The position numbers and the translations under genes were made by a program. 64,000 nt of DNA from Pseudomonadales bacterium (GTDB lineage Bacteria > Pseudomonadota > Gammaproteobacteria > Pseudomonadales > JAHRWD01), in contig JAESUM010000023.1 of assembly GCA_016763075.1 (NCBI GenBank), positions 20,038 through 84,037 on the forward strand, given 5' to 3'. How positions within the stretch are numbered: position 1 is the first letter of the stretch; the number at the start of each line of letters is the position of its first letter. The notes under the pieces were generated by a model. The model searched no databases. It saw only the letters and a list, made by a program, of their open reading frames with translations, and was not told where the DNA came from. Positions 44,053 to 54,917 of the stretch are shown here, piece after piece.

Positions 44053-45471
44053 TTACTGCCGGTACATCAAAAATGCCAAGCACAGGTTTGCTTGGTTTAC
44101 GAAATGCTGAAAGCTTTGATACTCCTCTTCAGTAACCTTTTCTACACGCGTGGCGCAGATCACGCCAATCGGTTTTTTACCCACATACAGCGGGCCTAAC
44201 ATGACCGGATTATCTTCAAAAATACGTTGAAAGCTGGGGTTTTCTTGCATGTTTGGCTCTTCGTGATCCGGCACATTTACTGCAATTACGCGGTTTTTTA
44301 TAATACAAAAAGCCAATGGGTTTGCGGCAGGATTAGGGGTTGGGAAATCAAAATTTTCGCGCCATTGCTCAGTACCTTCGCCAACCATATATTTAGCGTT
44401 TAAGCGCGAGTTCTTTGGGTTGAACACTGCAATAGCGACTTGTTCCATTTCAATGCCACGGTGTATTCCTTCTACCAGTATTTGAAAGATACTATTGAAT
44501 GATGCGCCTTCAAAAACCATTGCCGAAAGATCGCGGAGAATATTGAGCTGAAGTATCGCTTGTAGTTGGGCTTTGGTATTGGCTTTTGGACGAGATTCGG
44601 CGCTACTTGAACCGGTTCGAGTAGAGGCATTGATGCCAAAAGAGCGGGCAACTTCCGTAGCTTCTTTTGACCACTGCTGAAGTTTCTCAAGAGCGTCGTC
44701 GGGCTCGGTATCCAAATGCCGTGCAATGACGGAAACGGTTTTCTTCAATGGCTCAGAATCCCAACCCAATTCCATTTGTTGGCTGACGCGATCACCCAGC
44801 ACTACTGAGCGCACTTTGAAATCCGGTGTGCCGCTATAGGACAACGATAATTGAACCAACTCGCCCAACTCCCACTGTTTAACTAGCGTACGCGAGAGCT
44901 GCTTTAACTCAAATCCTAATACTTTTTTTGTGGTTGTTGGGCGATCGGTGGTTGATTTTCCGAGTGCTTCGCATAGCGTATCGACGTTTTTACCATCGCA
45001 GCTCAGCAGTGCAAGTTCACCAATGTTGTAAAGCAACGCGGCGATAAAGACTTCTTCTCGTTCTGTATCGGATACTTGATATGCGAGGTTTTTTGCCTGT
45101 ACAGCGCCGTGAAACGCGCGGCCAAGGGCATCGAATAATGCTGGCTTTGGATGGTCGTTAACCAGTTTGTCCGTCATCAGTGCTGAAATTAAGATGGTGT
45201 ACAGCCCAGTAAAGCCGATCACTACAACCGCGCGGCTAATGGTATTAAGCGGGACTTTGCCAGGATTATAGAACACGCTGTTGGCAATTTTTAGAACTTG
45301 CGAGGTGAGTACTGCGTCTTTGAGAATGACCTCTGATAATTGGTCAACTCGGGTATCGTTATTGGAGGTAAGCGCGTTAAGTTCCTGCAACACGCCAGAC
45401 ATCATAGGTAGCTCAGTACCTTCGATGTGAGTAAGCCACTCTTTTAAGCCGAGTTTTTTTTTGGATACCAT
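44053..45471 (-). CDS. HDOD-domain protein with C-terminal GAF-like domain
   Basis: A 472-residue cytoplasmic signalling protein. The N-terminal HDOD domain (about residues 15-215) has LSEVILKDAVLTSQVLKIANS and ISRAVVVIGFTGL (in part), typical of HDOD, a degenerate HD fold without phosphodiesterase residues. The C-terminal half (about 315-465) resembles a GAF domain, with ILVEGIHRGIEMEQVAIAVFN and VIAVNVPD. HDOD-GAF proteins act in second-messenger or stress signalling without a known enzyme reaction. The gene is monocistronic and convergent to mltD. Confidence 0.82.
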   Translation of the reverse strand: MVSKKKLGLKEWLTHIEGTELPMMSGVLQELNALTSNNDTRVDQLSEVILKDAVLTSQVLKIANSVFYNPGKVPLNTISRAVVVIGFTGLYTILISALMTDKLVNDHPKPALFDALGRAFHGAVQAKNLAYQVSDTEREEVFIAALLYNIGELALLSCDGKNVDTLCEALGKSTTDRPTTTKKVLGFELKQLSRTLVKQWELGELVQLSLSYSGTPDFKVRSVVLGDRVSQQMELGWDSEPLKKTVSVIARHLDTEPDDALEKLQQWSKEATEVARSFGINASTRTGSSSAESRPKANTKAQLQAILQLNILRDLSAMVFEGASFNSIFQILVEGIHRGIEMEQVAIAVFNPKNSRLNAKYMVGEGTEQWRENFDFPTPNPAANPLAFCIIKNRVIAVNVPDHEEPNMQENPSFQRIFEDNPVMLGPLYVGKKPIGVICATRVEKVTEEEYQSFQHFVNQANLCLAFLMYRQ

Positions 45472-45719
45472 GGAGGGGTCAACGTTTTCGTTCAGTCAGT
45501 TATATTGTAATGATCTAATTGTAGTCGATGCCTGAGCCACCAACGGTTAATGACCATTTGGTGGTGTTTTACGAGCGTTATTGTATGTGTTTGTTTGTGT
45601 ATCAATGTGCAATTTTGGTAATTGCGTTTGAGCTAGCGCACAGAGCGGATGCTCTGGGTGACGAAAACCTTTGAATCGCGTTACACTGTTTTCTGGAAGC
45701 GAATTATTATGGATGAATT

Positions 45720-46700
45720 ATGCCTCGACGACTGTTGTACCTGCCTACAAAATACCTCCTTTGTTTAGTGGCCCCGTTCTACAGTTTTTGCTCATTCGGG
45801 CTGACGATGCAGCAATTCCAAATGCTCTCTACGAACGACTCGGTGATTTCATATCAGTTTGGGTATCGTCATGACGAACTGAACTGGAATATAGGGTCGA
45901 ATTTAGCGGGTACCTTTACGCCTAATATTCTGTCTGAATTATCGTGGGAGCGTATCGAGTCAACCCAGTTCTCGCTGAACTTATCGACCATGGTAAATGA
46001 GGACGTCTACTTCCGAGTCCATATTGCAACATCTTCAATTTACAGCGGTGAAAATCAAGATTCTGATTACAACGGTAACAATCGCACGTTGGAGTTTTCT
46101 CGGTCCAACAATAATGCATCAAAAGGCCGCCATTTTGATGCTGGAGTAGCGATGGGCTTTCCTGCAAGGCATGTAACAACCAATACAAAAAAAATACTGT
46201 TTGTACCAATGGTGGGTTATTCGTATAACAGGCAATATTTAACCCTCACCGATGGTGTTCAAACGTTGGCGACCAATCAAAGTGCCCCGCTTGGCCCTAT
46301 CCCAGGATTGAACAGTATTTATGAAGCTCAGTGGCATGGGCCGTGGGCAGGGTTAGAGTTGCTATACAAAATTTCTGAAGCAGCTGAATTGAATATTGCA
46401 TTCGAGCACCACAGAGGTGCGTATTTGGGCCAGGCAAATTGGAATTTAAGAACTAATTTTCAGCACCCGCTGAGTTTCGAACATGAAGCAGATGCAACGG
46501 GTAATGTGTTATCGGTAGATCTAATTCTAGGTACACCTGAAGATTACCAATGGTATGTCTCGCTGGAATATCAGCGCTGGCAAACTGACGCAGGTACCGA
46601 TCGGGTTTTTCTGTCCGACAATACTATTGCGATTACACGATTAAACGAAGTGAATTGGATTTCGTACTCTGCGTCTGTGGGGGTACTAATATCCTTTTAA
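45720..46700 (+). CDS. Predicted outer-membrane beta-barrel protein, unknown
   Basis: The 326-residue product has a signal-like N-terminus (about residues 1-28) and a body of alternating, aromatic-rich strands (SYQFGYRHDELNWNIG, TLEFSRSNNN, YQWYVSLEYQRWQ). It ends in Phe, as outer-membrane barrels do (GVLISF). Length and pattern would fit a 10-12-strand barrel of the omptin size class, but no omptin catalytic motif can be named with confidence. It lies 212 bp before an RND efflux operon. GGATG precedes ATG 45720. Confidence 0.65.
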   Translation: MPRRLLYLPTKYLLCLVAPFYSFCSFGLTMQQFQMLSTNDSVISYQFGYRHDELNWNIGSNLAGTFTPNILSELSWERIESTQFSLNLSTMVNEDVYFRVHIATSSIYSGENQDSDYNGNNRTLEFSRSNNNASKGRHFDAGVAMGFPARHVTTNTKKILFVPMVGYSYNRQYLTLTDGVQTLATNQSAPLGPIPGLNSIYEAQWHGPWAGLELLYKISEAAELNIAFEHHRGAYLGQANWNLRTNFQHPLSFEHEADATGNVLSVDLILGTPEDYQWYVSLEYQRWQTDAGTDRVFLSDNTIAITRLNEVNWISYSASVGVLISF

Positions 46701-46912
46701 AGTGACAACACGGGTATTCTGATAACGTAGAGATTAGCCCGAAAAATAAGAACCGTTCTTGTTAGTGGTTGCTATCAACATACCTTGTCGAACTAATCAC
46801 GACACCGGCTTAAGGGCTATTGTATTTTTTTAGGTTCATTGGTAGATTCAACGATTAAAAATGATAACAGCACATTTAATTTGAATTGCCGCCAAGAACC
46901 CAGTGAGTCTTT

Positions 46913-48028
46913 ATGCTTAACGTTAAAATAATGTCCGACAATCGGGCGGTATTACAATTTTTACCTGTCTTTTTTGTACTGCTTATCCAACTAATGTCGC
47001 CTAGCAGTGCGTATGCCAAAGATGGTATGCAGCAGCAAAAACTGGTCACCGTTGTTGTAAAAAAAATCCGCCAAGATCAGCGTAGCATTCCTATTGATGT
47101 GAGTGGTCGGTTACACAATAAAACTGAAATTAAGTTGGCCTTTAAAACTGGCGGTTTGGTGCGACAAGTACTCGTTGACGAAGGGCAGTTCGTAGAAGTA
47201 GGGCAGTTGCTGGCTAAGTTAGACTTGGAAGAAGTTAAAGCTGCGGTTGCACAAGCTAAAGCGGCGTACCAAAAAGCACAGCGTGACATTGAACGTATCG
47301 CACGACTAAACAAAAAAAATGTACTCTCAGAGCAAAAACTTCAAAATGCTCAAACTGAAGTGATTCTGCGTCAGGCTGACCTTAGAGTCGCCAAATTTAA
47401 CCAAAAATATTCTGAAATTCGGGCGTCGGTGGCGGGATATATTTTACATCGAAACATAGAAGTAAACGAGCTTGTTCAGCCTGGCCAAACTGTATTTGTC
47501 ATGGGCTCCAAAAATGGTGGTTGGGTTGTTCGTGCAGGGTTGATTGACCGAGATATTGTCCGAATATTGCTAAACGATCGCGTTGAAGTATTTTTGGATG
47601 CTTATCCAGGAATAAGTCTCGACGGGCGTATTAGTGAAATATCTCAAGTGGTCGATACCGGCAGTGGTACTTTTTCAGTCGAGATATTGCTAGACGCTGC
47701 TGAAATAAAGTTTTTTTCAGGCATGGTTGCCAGCGCGATTATTACGCCTAAAAAACGTCAAAAATTATTTTATGTACCTATCGAGGCTATTGTTGATTCG
47801 GACATAAACGAAGCGCAGGTTTTTTTGTATGACCGTAGTACCGGGCGTGTTGAACGCGTACCGATTGGTATTTCATTTTTGTACCAAGATGAAGTTGCAG
47901 TTAGCAGCGGGTTAGAAGGGCATCATGAAGTCGTGTTAAGTGGCGTTAAACGCCTTGAAAGCGGTATGACTGTAAATGCGGTTGATCAGCGAGGGTTTCA
48001 AATTAGCGCTACAGGGACTTCTAACTAG
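46913..48028 (+). CDS. RND efflux periplasmic adaptor (membrane fusion protein)
   Basis: A 371-residue adaptor with a signal peptide (cleavage near SAYAK, about residue 36), a biotinyl-lipoyl-like half (KTGGLVRQVLVDEGQFVEVGQLLAKLD, in part, about 78-104), a short alpha-hairpin with coiled coil (about 105-155), the returning half ASVAGYILHRNIEVNELV and a beta-barrel/MP domain. It would join the RND pump that follows to an outer-membrane channel in the periplasm. The pump gene starts 3 bp after its stop codon, so the two form an operon. No TolC-type gene is nearby. Confidence 0.9.
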   Translation: MLNVKIMSDNRAVLQFLPVFFVLLIQLMSPSSAYAKDGMQQQKLVTVVVKKIRQDQRSIPIDVSGRLHNKTEIKLAFKTGGLVRQVLVDEGQFVEVGQLLAKLDLEEVKAAVAQAKAAYQKAQRDIERIARLNKKNVLSEQKLQNAQTEVILRQADLRVAKFNQKYSEIRASVAGYILHRNIEVNELVQPGQTVFVMGSKNGGWVVRAGLIDRDIVRILLNDRVEVFLDAYPGISLDGRISEISQVVDTGSGTFSVEILLDAAEIKFFSGMVASAIITPKKRQKLFYVPIEAIVDSDINEAQVFLYDRSTGRVERVPIGISFLYQDEVAVSSGLEGHHEVVLSGVKRLESGMTVNAVDQRGFQISATGTSN

Positions 48029-48030
48029 AC

Positions 48031-51000
48031 ATGAGACTTCCTTATCACGCGCTAAATAACCCTCAATTTACCTTGGTTTTACTGATGCTCGTGCTCGCAC
48101 TGGGCGCTTTTTCGTTTGTTTCTATGCCTCGGTCTGAAGACCCTCAATTCGATTTTGCATCCGCAACTATTGTTGCTGTATATCCCGGCACCACGCCGGT
48201 TGATATTGAAAAGATGATTGTTGATCCCATCGAAGATGCACTTCACGAGCTAGAAGACGTCAAAAAAATCCAGTTCAATATTCGTGATGGTTTAGCCACG
48301 GGGTACATAGAATTTATTTACGGCAGTGACCCGGACGATAAATTTGATGATGTTCAACGAACCGTTGCCGAAGTGCGCAGCCAGTTGCCTGCTGGTTTAA
48401 GGAAGCTTGAGGTTAGGCGAAATTCTCCTTCTAATGTCAATATCTTCCAAGTCGCTCTTTTATCTGACTTTAGTAAATACAGTGAATTGAAATTGATGGC
48501 TGAAAAGCTTGAAAAACAATTCGAACGGCTGAGCGGCGTAAAAACTGTGGATACCTGGGGGTACCCAGATCAACAAGTTCAAATCGTCATTGATCCCGAT
48601 AAAATGCTCGCGCTCAATATCTCTATTGATCAACTTAAAGACGCGATTGTATCAACCGCCAATAACATTCCAGGTGGCCATGTAAACATGGGTGAGCGAC
48701 GCTTTAATGTGCGCTCCAGTGGTGACTATGAATCGTTAGACCAAATCGGCTGGACAGTGGTCAAGCAAGTTGGCGATAACCTTGTTTATCTAAAAGACGT
48801 TGCCAATATTTTAATGGCTGATGATATTCCAACGTATATCGCTCGTTTTAACGGTAAACGCTGCGTGTATATCACTGTGATCCAGCGAGAAAACAGTAAT
48901 ATTTACCAAGTTACCGAAGATCTAAACACCACGCTTGCCAAATATTCCACCGAGTTACCTGACGGAATGACTACAGAAATTGTGGTTCAGCAAGTGACAA
49001 GCGTGACCAAGCGGATCAACGGTTTCTTTTTGAATTTGATGCAAGGCTTGGCACTGGTCGCTTTGGTTGTGTTTTTGGTACTGGGGTTTCGTGCATCGCT
49101 GATCGTCACCACGGCCATCCCATTGTCCATATTAATCGCCGTAGGCTGGCTTGATTTAGCCAACTTTGGTTTGCAGCAAATGAGTATTGTTGGCTTGGTG
49201 ATTGCGCTGGGTTTGCTGGTAGACAACGCTATCGTGGTGATAGAAAACATTGGTAGGCATCTTAGAAACCGCGAAGAAAATGGCCAAACCGGAATGCAAG
49301 CGGTAGCTAGCGGAGCAAGTGAAGTTGGCTGGGCGGTAGCCAGTGGTACAGTGACAACCGTACTGTCATTTATACCTATTGCTTGGCTTCAAACCGATAC
49401 CGGTACGTTTATTCGCTCGATGCCGCTAACGGTTATTTTTGCGCTGGTATCTTCGCTGGCCATTGCGCTAACCATAACGCCGTTATTGTCGGGTAAAGTT
49501 TTTCTTAAAAAAGATGGCTCCAGTGTTAAATCAGTTGGGAAAGGCTTAATTGGTATGACCCGCCTTGCCAATGTGCACGGTAAAATGGTTCGCGGCTGTC
49601 TTAAGCATCCATTTATTGTTGTCGTAGTGGCGCTTGGGTTGTTTATTGGAAGCTTGTCTTTATTCCCATTGGTAGGCGTGAGTTTGTTCCCCAATGCTGA
49701 AAAGCCGCAGTTTTTGGTGAATATCTCATTGCCAGAAAACAGCAGTTTTGCAAGCACCGACAAAGTGACTTGGGACGTAGAGCAATATTTGCTAACACTC
49801 CCAGAGATCACCCACGTTGCTGCCAATATTGGCCGCGCAAACCCTGCGGTTTATTACAACGAATTCCCCAGCTCGGAAACACCAACCATTGGTCAGCTGT
49901 TTGTTCAGCATAAAGATATTCCAATGGAGCAAAGCCAAGCATTGATACGTAAAATACGTAAATATTTGGATGGCTATGTTGGTGCAAACCTGAACCTTCG
50001 GGAGTTTAAACAAGGCCCGGGTAACGATGCACCCATCACCATTCGGATTGTCGGTGATGAATTAGGTGTTCTAAAGGCGTTGAGTATAGAGCTAGAAGAG
50101 GTTATTCGTTCAGTCCCCGGTACCATTAACCTGAGCAACGGTATCGCTAAAACCCGGCTTGAGCTTCAAGTAGACATTAATCGCGATAAAGCAGCGTTGC
50201 TGGGAGTGCCTCTTAGCCGTATCGATTCCGTAGTTAGAGCTACTTTGGTGGGCAGTGATGTTGCGCTGTATCGTGACCCCTCCGGTGAAGATTACCCGAT
50301 TGTTATCAAGCTGAATAACCGTGGTGAAGCCCGACTTGATGACTTGCGCAAAGCTAATGTTTCGAACGTGCAGGGCCAACTGATACCACTGCGGCAGCTC
50401 GCTACGTTTAAGCTTGAATCTGCTCCAGCGTACTTTCAGCATCGTGATAGAATTCGGTCAGCTCGAGTCTCTGCCTATGTTGATATTGGCTATTCGATTG
50501 CTGAAGTAAGCAACGAGGTGCAGAACAAACTAAGTAAAATTGACATCCCATCGGGATACCGGTTTTTAGTTGGCGGTGAGCAAGAAGCTCGAAATGAGAG
50601 TTTTAACGGCATGATGAAAACACTCATCATTGCTTTGCTTGGCATATTTGCTGTATTGGTTCTGCAGTTCCGCTCATTTATCCAGCCACTTATCGTGTTT
50701 ATCGCCATACCTTTTGCGATAACCGGGGCTATATTGGCGCTGTTGATTACCGGTTATACCTTCTCGTTTACTGCATTTGTTGGGCTGACAAGCTTAATTG
50801 GTATCGTGGTGAATAACTCCATTATCCTGGTCGATTTCGCTAACGGACGTATTGCCGACGGCGAGCCGGTAACCGAGGCGATTCTGCAAGCCGCAAAAAT
50901 CCGTTTTCAACCGATTGTGTTAACGACGTTAACCACTATTGGCGGTTTGTTACCGCTGACACTTTCGGGCAGCACCATGTGGGCGCCAATGGGTTGGGCC

Positions 51001-51117
51001 ATTATTGGTGGGTTGATAGTCTCGACGTTTTTGACCTTGCTTCTAGTGCCGGTGTTGTACAAAATTTTCACTCCAGCGTTAAGTTCACAGGTTGAAATTC
51101 TTACTCCTTCAGATTAA
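48031..51117 (+). CDS. RND-family efflux pump, inner-membrane permease
   Basis: A 1028-residue proton-driven RND transporter with two sets of large periplasmic loops and 12 helices. It begins with a normal RND pore start (LALGAFSFVSMPRSEDPQ, in part), and helix 4 carries LLVDNAIVVIENIGRH (about residues 391-406), so the pair of acidic residues seen in AcrB (DD) is DN here. The second half has FVGLTSLIGIVVNNSIILVDFAN (in part, about 914-936) and the usual C-terminal helices. The substrate is unknown; HAE-1-type drug or lipid export is most likely. Confidence 0.92.
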   Translation: MRLPYHALNNPQFTLVLLMLVLALGAFSFVSMPRSEDPQFDFASATIVAVYPGTTPVDIEKMIVDPIEDALHELEDVKKIQFNIRDGLATGYIEFIYGSDPDDKFDDVQRTVAEVRSQLPAGLRKLEVRRNSPSNVNIFQVALLSDFSKYSELKLMAEKLEKQFERLSGVKTVDTWGYPDQQVQIVIDPDKMLALNISIDQLKDAIVSTANNIPGGHVNMGERRFNVRSSGDYESLDQIGWTVVKQVGDNLVYLKDVANILMADDIPTYIARFNGKRCVYITVIQRENSNIYQVTEDLNTTLAKYSTELPDGMTTEIVVQQVTSVTKRINGFFLNLMQGLALVALVVFLVLGFRASLIVTTAIPLSILIAVGWLDLANFGLQQMSIVGLVIALGLLVDNAIVVIENIGRHLRNREENGQTGMQAVASGASEVGWAVASGTVTTVLSFIPIAWLQTDTGTFIRSMPLTVIFALVSSLAIALTITPLLSGKVFLKKDGSSVKSVGKGLIGMTRLANVHGKMVRGCLKHPFIVVVVALGLFIGSLSLFPLVGVSLFPNAEKPQFLVNISLPENSSFASTDKVTWDVEQYLLTLPEITHVAANIGRANPAVYYNEFPSSETPTIGQLFVQHKDIPMEQSQALIRKIRKYLDGYVGANLNLREFKQGPGNDAPITIRIVGDELGVLKALSIELEEVIRSVPGTINLSNGIAKTRLELQVDINRDKAALLGVPLSRIDSVVRATLVGSDVALYRDPSGEDYPIVIKLNNRGEARLDDLRKANVSNVQGQLIPLRQLATFKLESAPAYFQHRDRIRSARVSAYVDIGYSIAEVSNEVQNKLSKIDIPSGYRFLVGGEQEARNESFNGMMKTLIIALLGIFAVLVLQFRSFIQPLIVFIAIPFAITGAILALLITGYTFSFTAFVGLTSLIGIVVNNSIILVDFANGRIADGEPVTEAILQAAKIRFQPIVLTTLTTIGGLLPLTLSGSTMWAPMGWAIIGGLIVSTFLTLLLVPVLYKIFTPALSSQVEILTPSD

Positions 51118-51201
51118 TTTCCAAAGTACTGGGGATAAGGTGCGTGAGGCATGTTTCTTGTACCCCGTACAGCAGAATGCTAGGGATAGAAAGCAGCCCA
51201 G

Positions 51202-52416
51202 TTAACTACGGATAAACGCAATGACTTGCTGCTGGATTAACCGGTCATCATAAAGTGCGCTGTGCTCATGGTTGCTGTAGATGGTTTGCGCAGCGCCGGC
51301 GCTAAACGAGTACGGCAACGTAGCGGAAGCTACCGTAACGTTATAGTCACCGTCATCATAAAGCTGGTGGGGTGAGGGAGCATCAGGGCGCTGTTTGGCT
51401 TCCTGGCTACTGAGGATCTTCCAGCATCCTTGTTGGTCTTGCTCAACGTAAATTCTGTTTGGCGTGTCGTAGCCTTTGCCAATCACATTGAGAACCTCCA
51501 AACCCCTCGGTATTTCTGTCGCCACAGGGCTGTGGGTCCTCCCCATCAATTGCGAGGCTAGATTTAGCTGCGCTTGCGTGAAAATTTCAGCTGCAGTGCT
51601 TTTAGTTTCTGGGTTTCGAATGGTTGAAATTGAAGCTGCTGAACGCTGATCTGCAAAGCTTAAGCCTTCCAAACTTTGATAGGGTTGCATTAACCCCCAG
51701 CGATTCGCGCGCCAATTTTGCATATCGAAAATATTTTGTTCGAGCGATGAACTATCTAATTTGCTGAGAAACGATACATCCATTTTTGGCAGAAGCTGAT
51801 AGCTAGAGGGAAAAGAAGCGATTGCCGACTGACACAATAGGCGCCGGTTTTTCTCTGTGCGCATGCCAATTTGAATGCTTCTGAACATCGATGCGGTTCC
51901 ACGAAACGGCACTCCTGCAAAAATCACCCGGTCTACCTGTTGGGCTCCGCTCCAATTCTCCTGTGCGTCAGCAAAGCCCTGATGCCCGTATCGCAGGTAA
52001 TAACTCGCAATGATGCCCCCCATGCTGTGCGCCGTGAGGGTGATCGAGCGGCGACCATCTTTGTTCAGTTGAGCCACTAGTTTCGCCAATTTAGTGATGG
52101 CGTGAATGTTGTCTTGGCGCCAGTCGTAATCTAACCCGATGATGTCATGGGTTTGACCGAAATTTTGTTGAAGCGCTTTTAACCATCGTTGATAAAATTT
52201 AATCTCGACTAGACCGGGTATGAGACTGATTTTATCGAGTACTTTGGTTGAATCGAGCGTAAGGCAGCCGGTTTGCTCAGCACCGATTGGTAGCTGTAAA
52301 GATTTGTTTCCCAAGTATATTTGCCATACCGATGGCCACACCAAACGGCCATTGTGGTTCTCCCGTAGGAAGCTTCCTTTGAAGCCGGGAATAAAAATGA
52401 TGACAGGTTTTTTCAT
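51202..52416 (-). CDS. LCAT-like alpha/beta hydrolase (lipase/acyltransferase fold)
   Basis: A 404-residue protein resembling lecithin:cholesterol acyltransferase-type hydrolases. It starts KKPVIIFIPGFKGSFL (oxyanion-type motif), contains DYDWRQDN (the LCAT YDWR block), the nucleophile elbow LTAHSMGGIIASYYL (about residues 140-154), and the late GDYNVTVASATLPY and HEHSALYDD segments for Asp and His. The substrate is unknown; a lipid ester is likely. The frame extends to GTG 52524 but would overlap ttcA; ATG 52416 (MKKPVIIF) is the better start. Confidence 0.8.
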   Translation of the reverse strand: MKKPVIIFIPGFKGSFLRENHNGRLVWPSVWQIYLGNKSLQLPIGAEQTGCLTLDSTKVLDKISLIPGLVEIKFYQRWLKALQQNFGQTHDIIGLDYDWRQDNIHAITKLAKLVAQLNKDGRRSITLTAHSMGGIIASYYLRYGHQGFADAQENWSGAQQVDRVIFAGVPFRGTASMFRSIQIGMRTEKNRRLLCQSAIASFPSSYQLLPKMDVSFLSKLDSSSLEQNIFDMQNWRANRWGLMQPYQSLEGLSFADQRSAASISTIRNPETKSTAAEIFTQAQLNLASQLMGRTHSPVATEIPRGLEVLNVIGKGYDTPNRIYVEQDQQGCWKILSSQEAKQRPDAPSPHQLYDDGDYNVTVASATLPYSFSAGAAQTIYSNHEHSALYDDRLIQQQVIAFIRS

Positions 52417-52509
52417 GGGTTGGGTCAATGGTTGCGAGTTGAGTGTGTGAGCGGGTGGTTTTTCGTATAAAATCCGCTTTTTTGTCAGTTTGGTCGAACA
52501 GGTATATTG

Positions 52510-53409
52510 ATGATTGTGGAGCACTCAAAGAAACAGCGGGCTGATACTAACAAGCTGCACAAGCGATTACGCAGAAATGTCGGCAAAGCGATTGAAGACT
52601 TCAGCATGATCGAGCCCGGTGATCGGGTGATGGTTTGTTTGTCTGGCGGTAAAGATTCCTACGCCATGCTGGACGTACTAATGAACCTGCAAAAGCATGC
52701 ACCGATCGATTTTGAACTGATTGCGATGAACCTGGATCAAAAACAACCTGGTTTTCCCGAGCACGTATTACCGGAATATTTGGAAAGCGTGGGTATCGAA
52801 TACCATATTGTTGAGCGCGATACCTACAGCATCGTGAAAGAAAAAGTACCCGAGGGCAAAACCACTTGTGGTTTGTGTTCAAGATTACGGCGCGGAATTT
52901 TATACAGCTTTGCCGAAGAAATTGGCGCAACCAAAATTGCACTGGGCCATCACCGTGACGATATTATGGAAACCTTGTTTCTGAATATGTTTCACGGTGG
53001 AAAGCTCAAGGCGATGCCGCCTAAATTACTCAGCGATGACGGTAAAAACACTGTGATTAGGCCGATGGCGTATTGCAAAGAGAAAGACATCGAAGCGTAC
53101 TCCCAGCTCAAGCAGTTTCCCATTATTCCGTGCAACCTTTGTGGGTCGCAAAAAAACCTACAACGCCAGGTGATTAAAGGGATGCTACAAGATTGGGAGC
53201 GCAAACAGCCGGGCCGTTTGGATGTGATTTTTTCTAGCATTCAAAATGTAGTGCCATCGCACTTGGCCGACCGTAACCTGTTTGATTTTGATCAAATGAA
53301 AGTAGCAGATACGAGCAGCGTTGATGGCTCAGCGGGAGCTACAGCGGCAGACAGCAGCGATTCAAGCGAAGAACATTACGGAAAGCTGAATATCCTTAAT
53401 ATTGGTTAA
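52510..53409 (+). CDS. ttcA: tRNA 2-thiocytidine(32) synthetase TtcA
   Basis: TtcA thiolates cytidine 32 of several tRNAs, using ATP and an iron-sulfur cluster. The 299-residue product has the PP-loop SGGKDSY (about residues 43-49), [16 protein letters not shown] (in part, about 142-157), and the two cysteine pairs [10 protein letters not shown] (about 119-128) and CNLCGSQ (about 211-217) that bind the cluster. The C-terminal tail is Ser/Ala-rich. The frame also opens at TTG 52507, but ATG 52510 is preferred. It is convergent to rimO and divergent from the LCAT-like gene. Confidence 0.95.
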   Translation: MIVEHSKKQRADTNKLHKRLRRNVGKAIEDFSMIEPGDRVMVCLSGGKDSYAMLDVLMNLQKHAPIDFELIAMNLDQKQPGFPEHVLPEYLESVGIEYHIVERDTYSIVKEKVPEGKTTCGLCSRLRRGILYSFAEEIGATKIALGHHRDDIMETLFLNMFHGGKLKAMPPKLLSDDGKNTVIRPMAYCKEKDIEAYSQLKQFPIIPCNLCGSQKNLQRQVIKGMLQDWERKQPGRLDVIFSSIQNVVPSHLADRNLFDFDQMKVADTSSVDGSAGATAADSSDSSEEHYGKLNILNIG

Positions 53410-53460
53410 GAATATTCAGCGTGGCTTGGCCTTTGCCTGGCTTGGAGCGGGCGCTGGGGG

Positions 53461-54777
53461 CTAGTCTAGCGTGCCCCAAAGGTCATATTCATCGGCAGCG
53501 GTAATGGTTACGGTGACGAGATCGCCGGGGTTCAGTAGTAGGTCGGTTTCAATGTGCACAACACCATCAATTTCTGGCGCATCGGCATAGGTGCGACCCA
53601 CTGCGCCGATATCGGTTTGCGAATCAATTAATATCTGTTGGATTGAGCCAATTTTGTTTTGCAGTTTAGCGGCGCTAATTTGCTGCTGAAGCCCCATAAA
53701 CTCGTCAAAGCGTTGTTGTTTGATCTCGTCGGGTACATGCTCCGGTAAGTCGTTGGCATCTGCGCCATCGACGGGGGAATACTGAAAACAGCCGACTCGG
53801 TCTAGCTCTGCTTCTTCGATAAAATCTAGCAGCATTTCGAAGTCTTCATCGGTCTCGCCAGGGAACCCAACAATAAACGTGCTGCGTATGCAGATGTCTG
53901 GGCAGATCTCGCGCCATTTAGCGATACGCTTTAATATTTTGTCGGTATCGCCGGGGCGCTTCATCAGCTTTAAAATACGCGGGCTGGCATGCTGGAATGG
54001 GATATCCAAATAAGGCACGATTTTATTTTCAGCCATCAATGGCAGTAGTTTGTCGATATGCGGGTAGGGGTACAGATAATGCAAACGCACCCAAACGCCC
54101 ATATTACCCAGCGCGACCATCAGTTCTTGAATACGGGTTTTGATCGGCTGACCGTTCCAAAAGTCCATTTTGTATTTGGTATCAACGCCGTATGCCCCGG
54201 TGTCTTGCGAGATCACCAATAGCTCTTTCACACCGGAATTAACCAAGCCTTGTGCTTCGGTCAATACATCCGCAATCGGGCGGCTCACTAGCCGTCCGCG
54301 CATTGATGGAATAATACAAAAACTGCACTTTTGGTTGCAGCCTTCGGAGATTTTCAAATAGGCGTAATGACGTGGAGTCAGCTTAATGCCTTGAGGCGGT
54401 ACCAGTGACTGCAGTGGGTCGTGTTGTGCTTGGTAAGGCAAGTGCTCGTGCACTGCCGACATCACTTGTTCGTAGGCCTGTGGGCCGGACACCGAAAGTA
54501 CTCGGTCGTCTATTTGTGCGACGTCGTCTTCACGAACACCCATGCAGCCAGTCACAATAACGCGGCCGTTTTCTTCAAGTGCTTCGCTGATGGTGGCAAG
54601 CGACTCGGCCTTTGCGGCATCGATAAACCCGCAGGTATTGACGATGATCAAACCAGCGCCTTTGTACTCGGGGGTTATCTCGTAACCTTCGATGCGCAGT
54701 TGAGTGAGAATTCGTTCTGAGTCAACCAGTGCCTTGGGGCAGCCAAGGCTGATAAAACCGACTTTGGGTGGATGCAT
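53461..54777 (-). CDS. rimO: Ribosomal protein S12 methylthiotransferase RimO
   Basis: RimO is a radical-SAM enzyme that adds a methylthio group to an Asp of ribosomal protein S12. The 438-residue product has the N-terminal UPF0004 domain, beginning [14 protein letters not shown], with cysteines for the auxiliary cluster ([19 protein letters not shown]). It also has the radical-SAM motif [17 protein letters not shown] (about residues 146-162), [10 protein letters not shown] and a C-terminal TRAM domain. Length matches the family. The gene is monocistronic here, with 140 bp to the MaoC-type gene start. Confidence 0.95.
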   Translation of the reverse strand: MHPPKVGFISLGCPKALVDSERILTQLRIEGYEITPEYKGAGLIIVNTCGFIDAAKAESLATISEALEENGRVIVTGCMGVREDDVAQIDDRVLSVSGPQAYEQVMSAVHEHLPYQAQHDPLQSLVPPQGIKLTPRHYAYLKISEGCNQKCSFCIIPSMRGRLVSRPIADVLTEAQGLVNSGVKELLVISQDTGAYGVDTKYKMDFWNGQPIKTRIQELMVALGNMGVWVRLHYLYPYPHIDKLLPLMAENKIVPYLDIPFQHASPRILKLMKRPGDTDKILKRIAKWREICPDICIRSTFIVGFPGETDEDFEMLLDFIEEAELDRVGCFQYSPVDGADANDLPEHVPDEIKQQRFDEFMGLQQQISAAKLQNKIGSIQQILIDSQTDIGAVGRTYADAPEIDGVVHIETDLLLNPGDLVTVTITAADEYDLWGTLD

Positions 54778-54917
54778 GATCTAAGCGGTACCAAAAAATC
54801 GCCCATTGTAATGGCCAGAGATGCTAGCTCCAAGTTTTGTAGGACAATTCTACTTGAATCCTTGTGTTTCATTGCTTAGGATCGGTCTTTTTTATCACAA
54901 TGAGAAGGAGTTGACTC

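Noticed and set aside
52417..52524. N-terminal extension of the LCAT-like hydrolase to GTG 52524
   Set aside because: It would overlap the ttcA start and adds residues unlike the family; ATG 52416 fits better.
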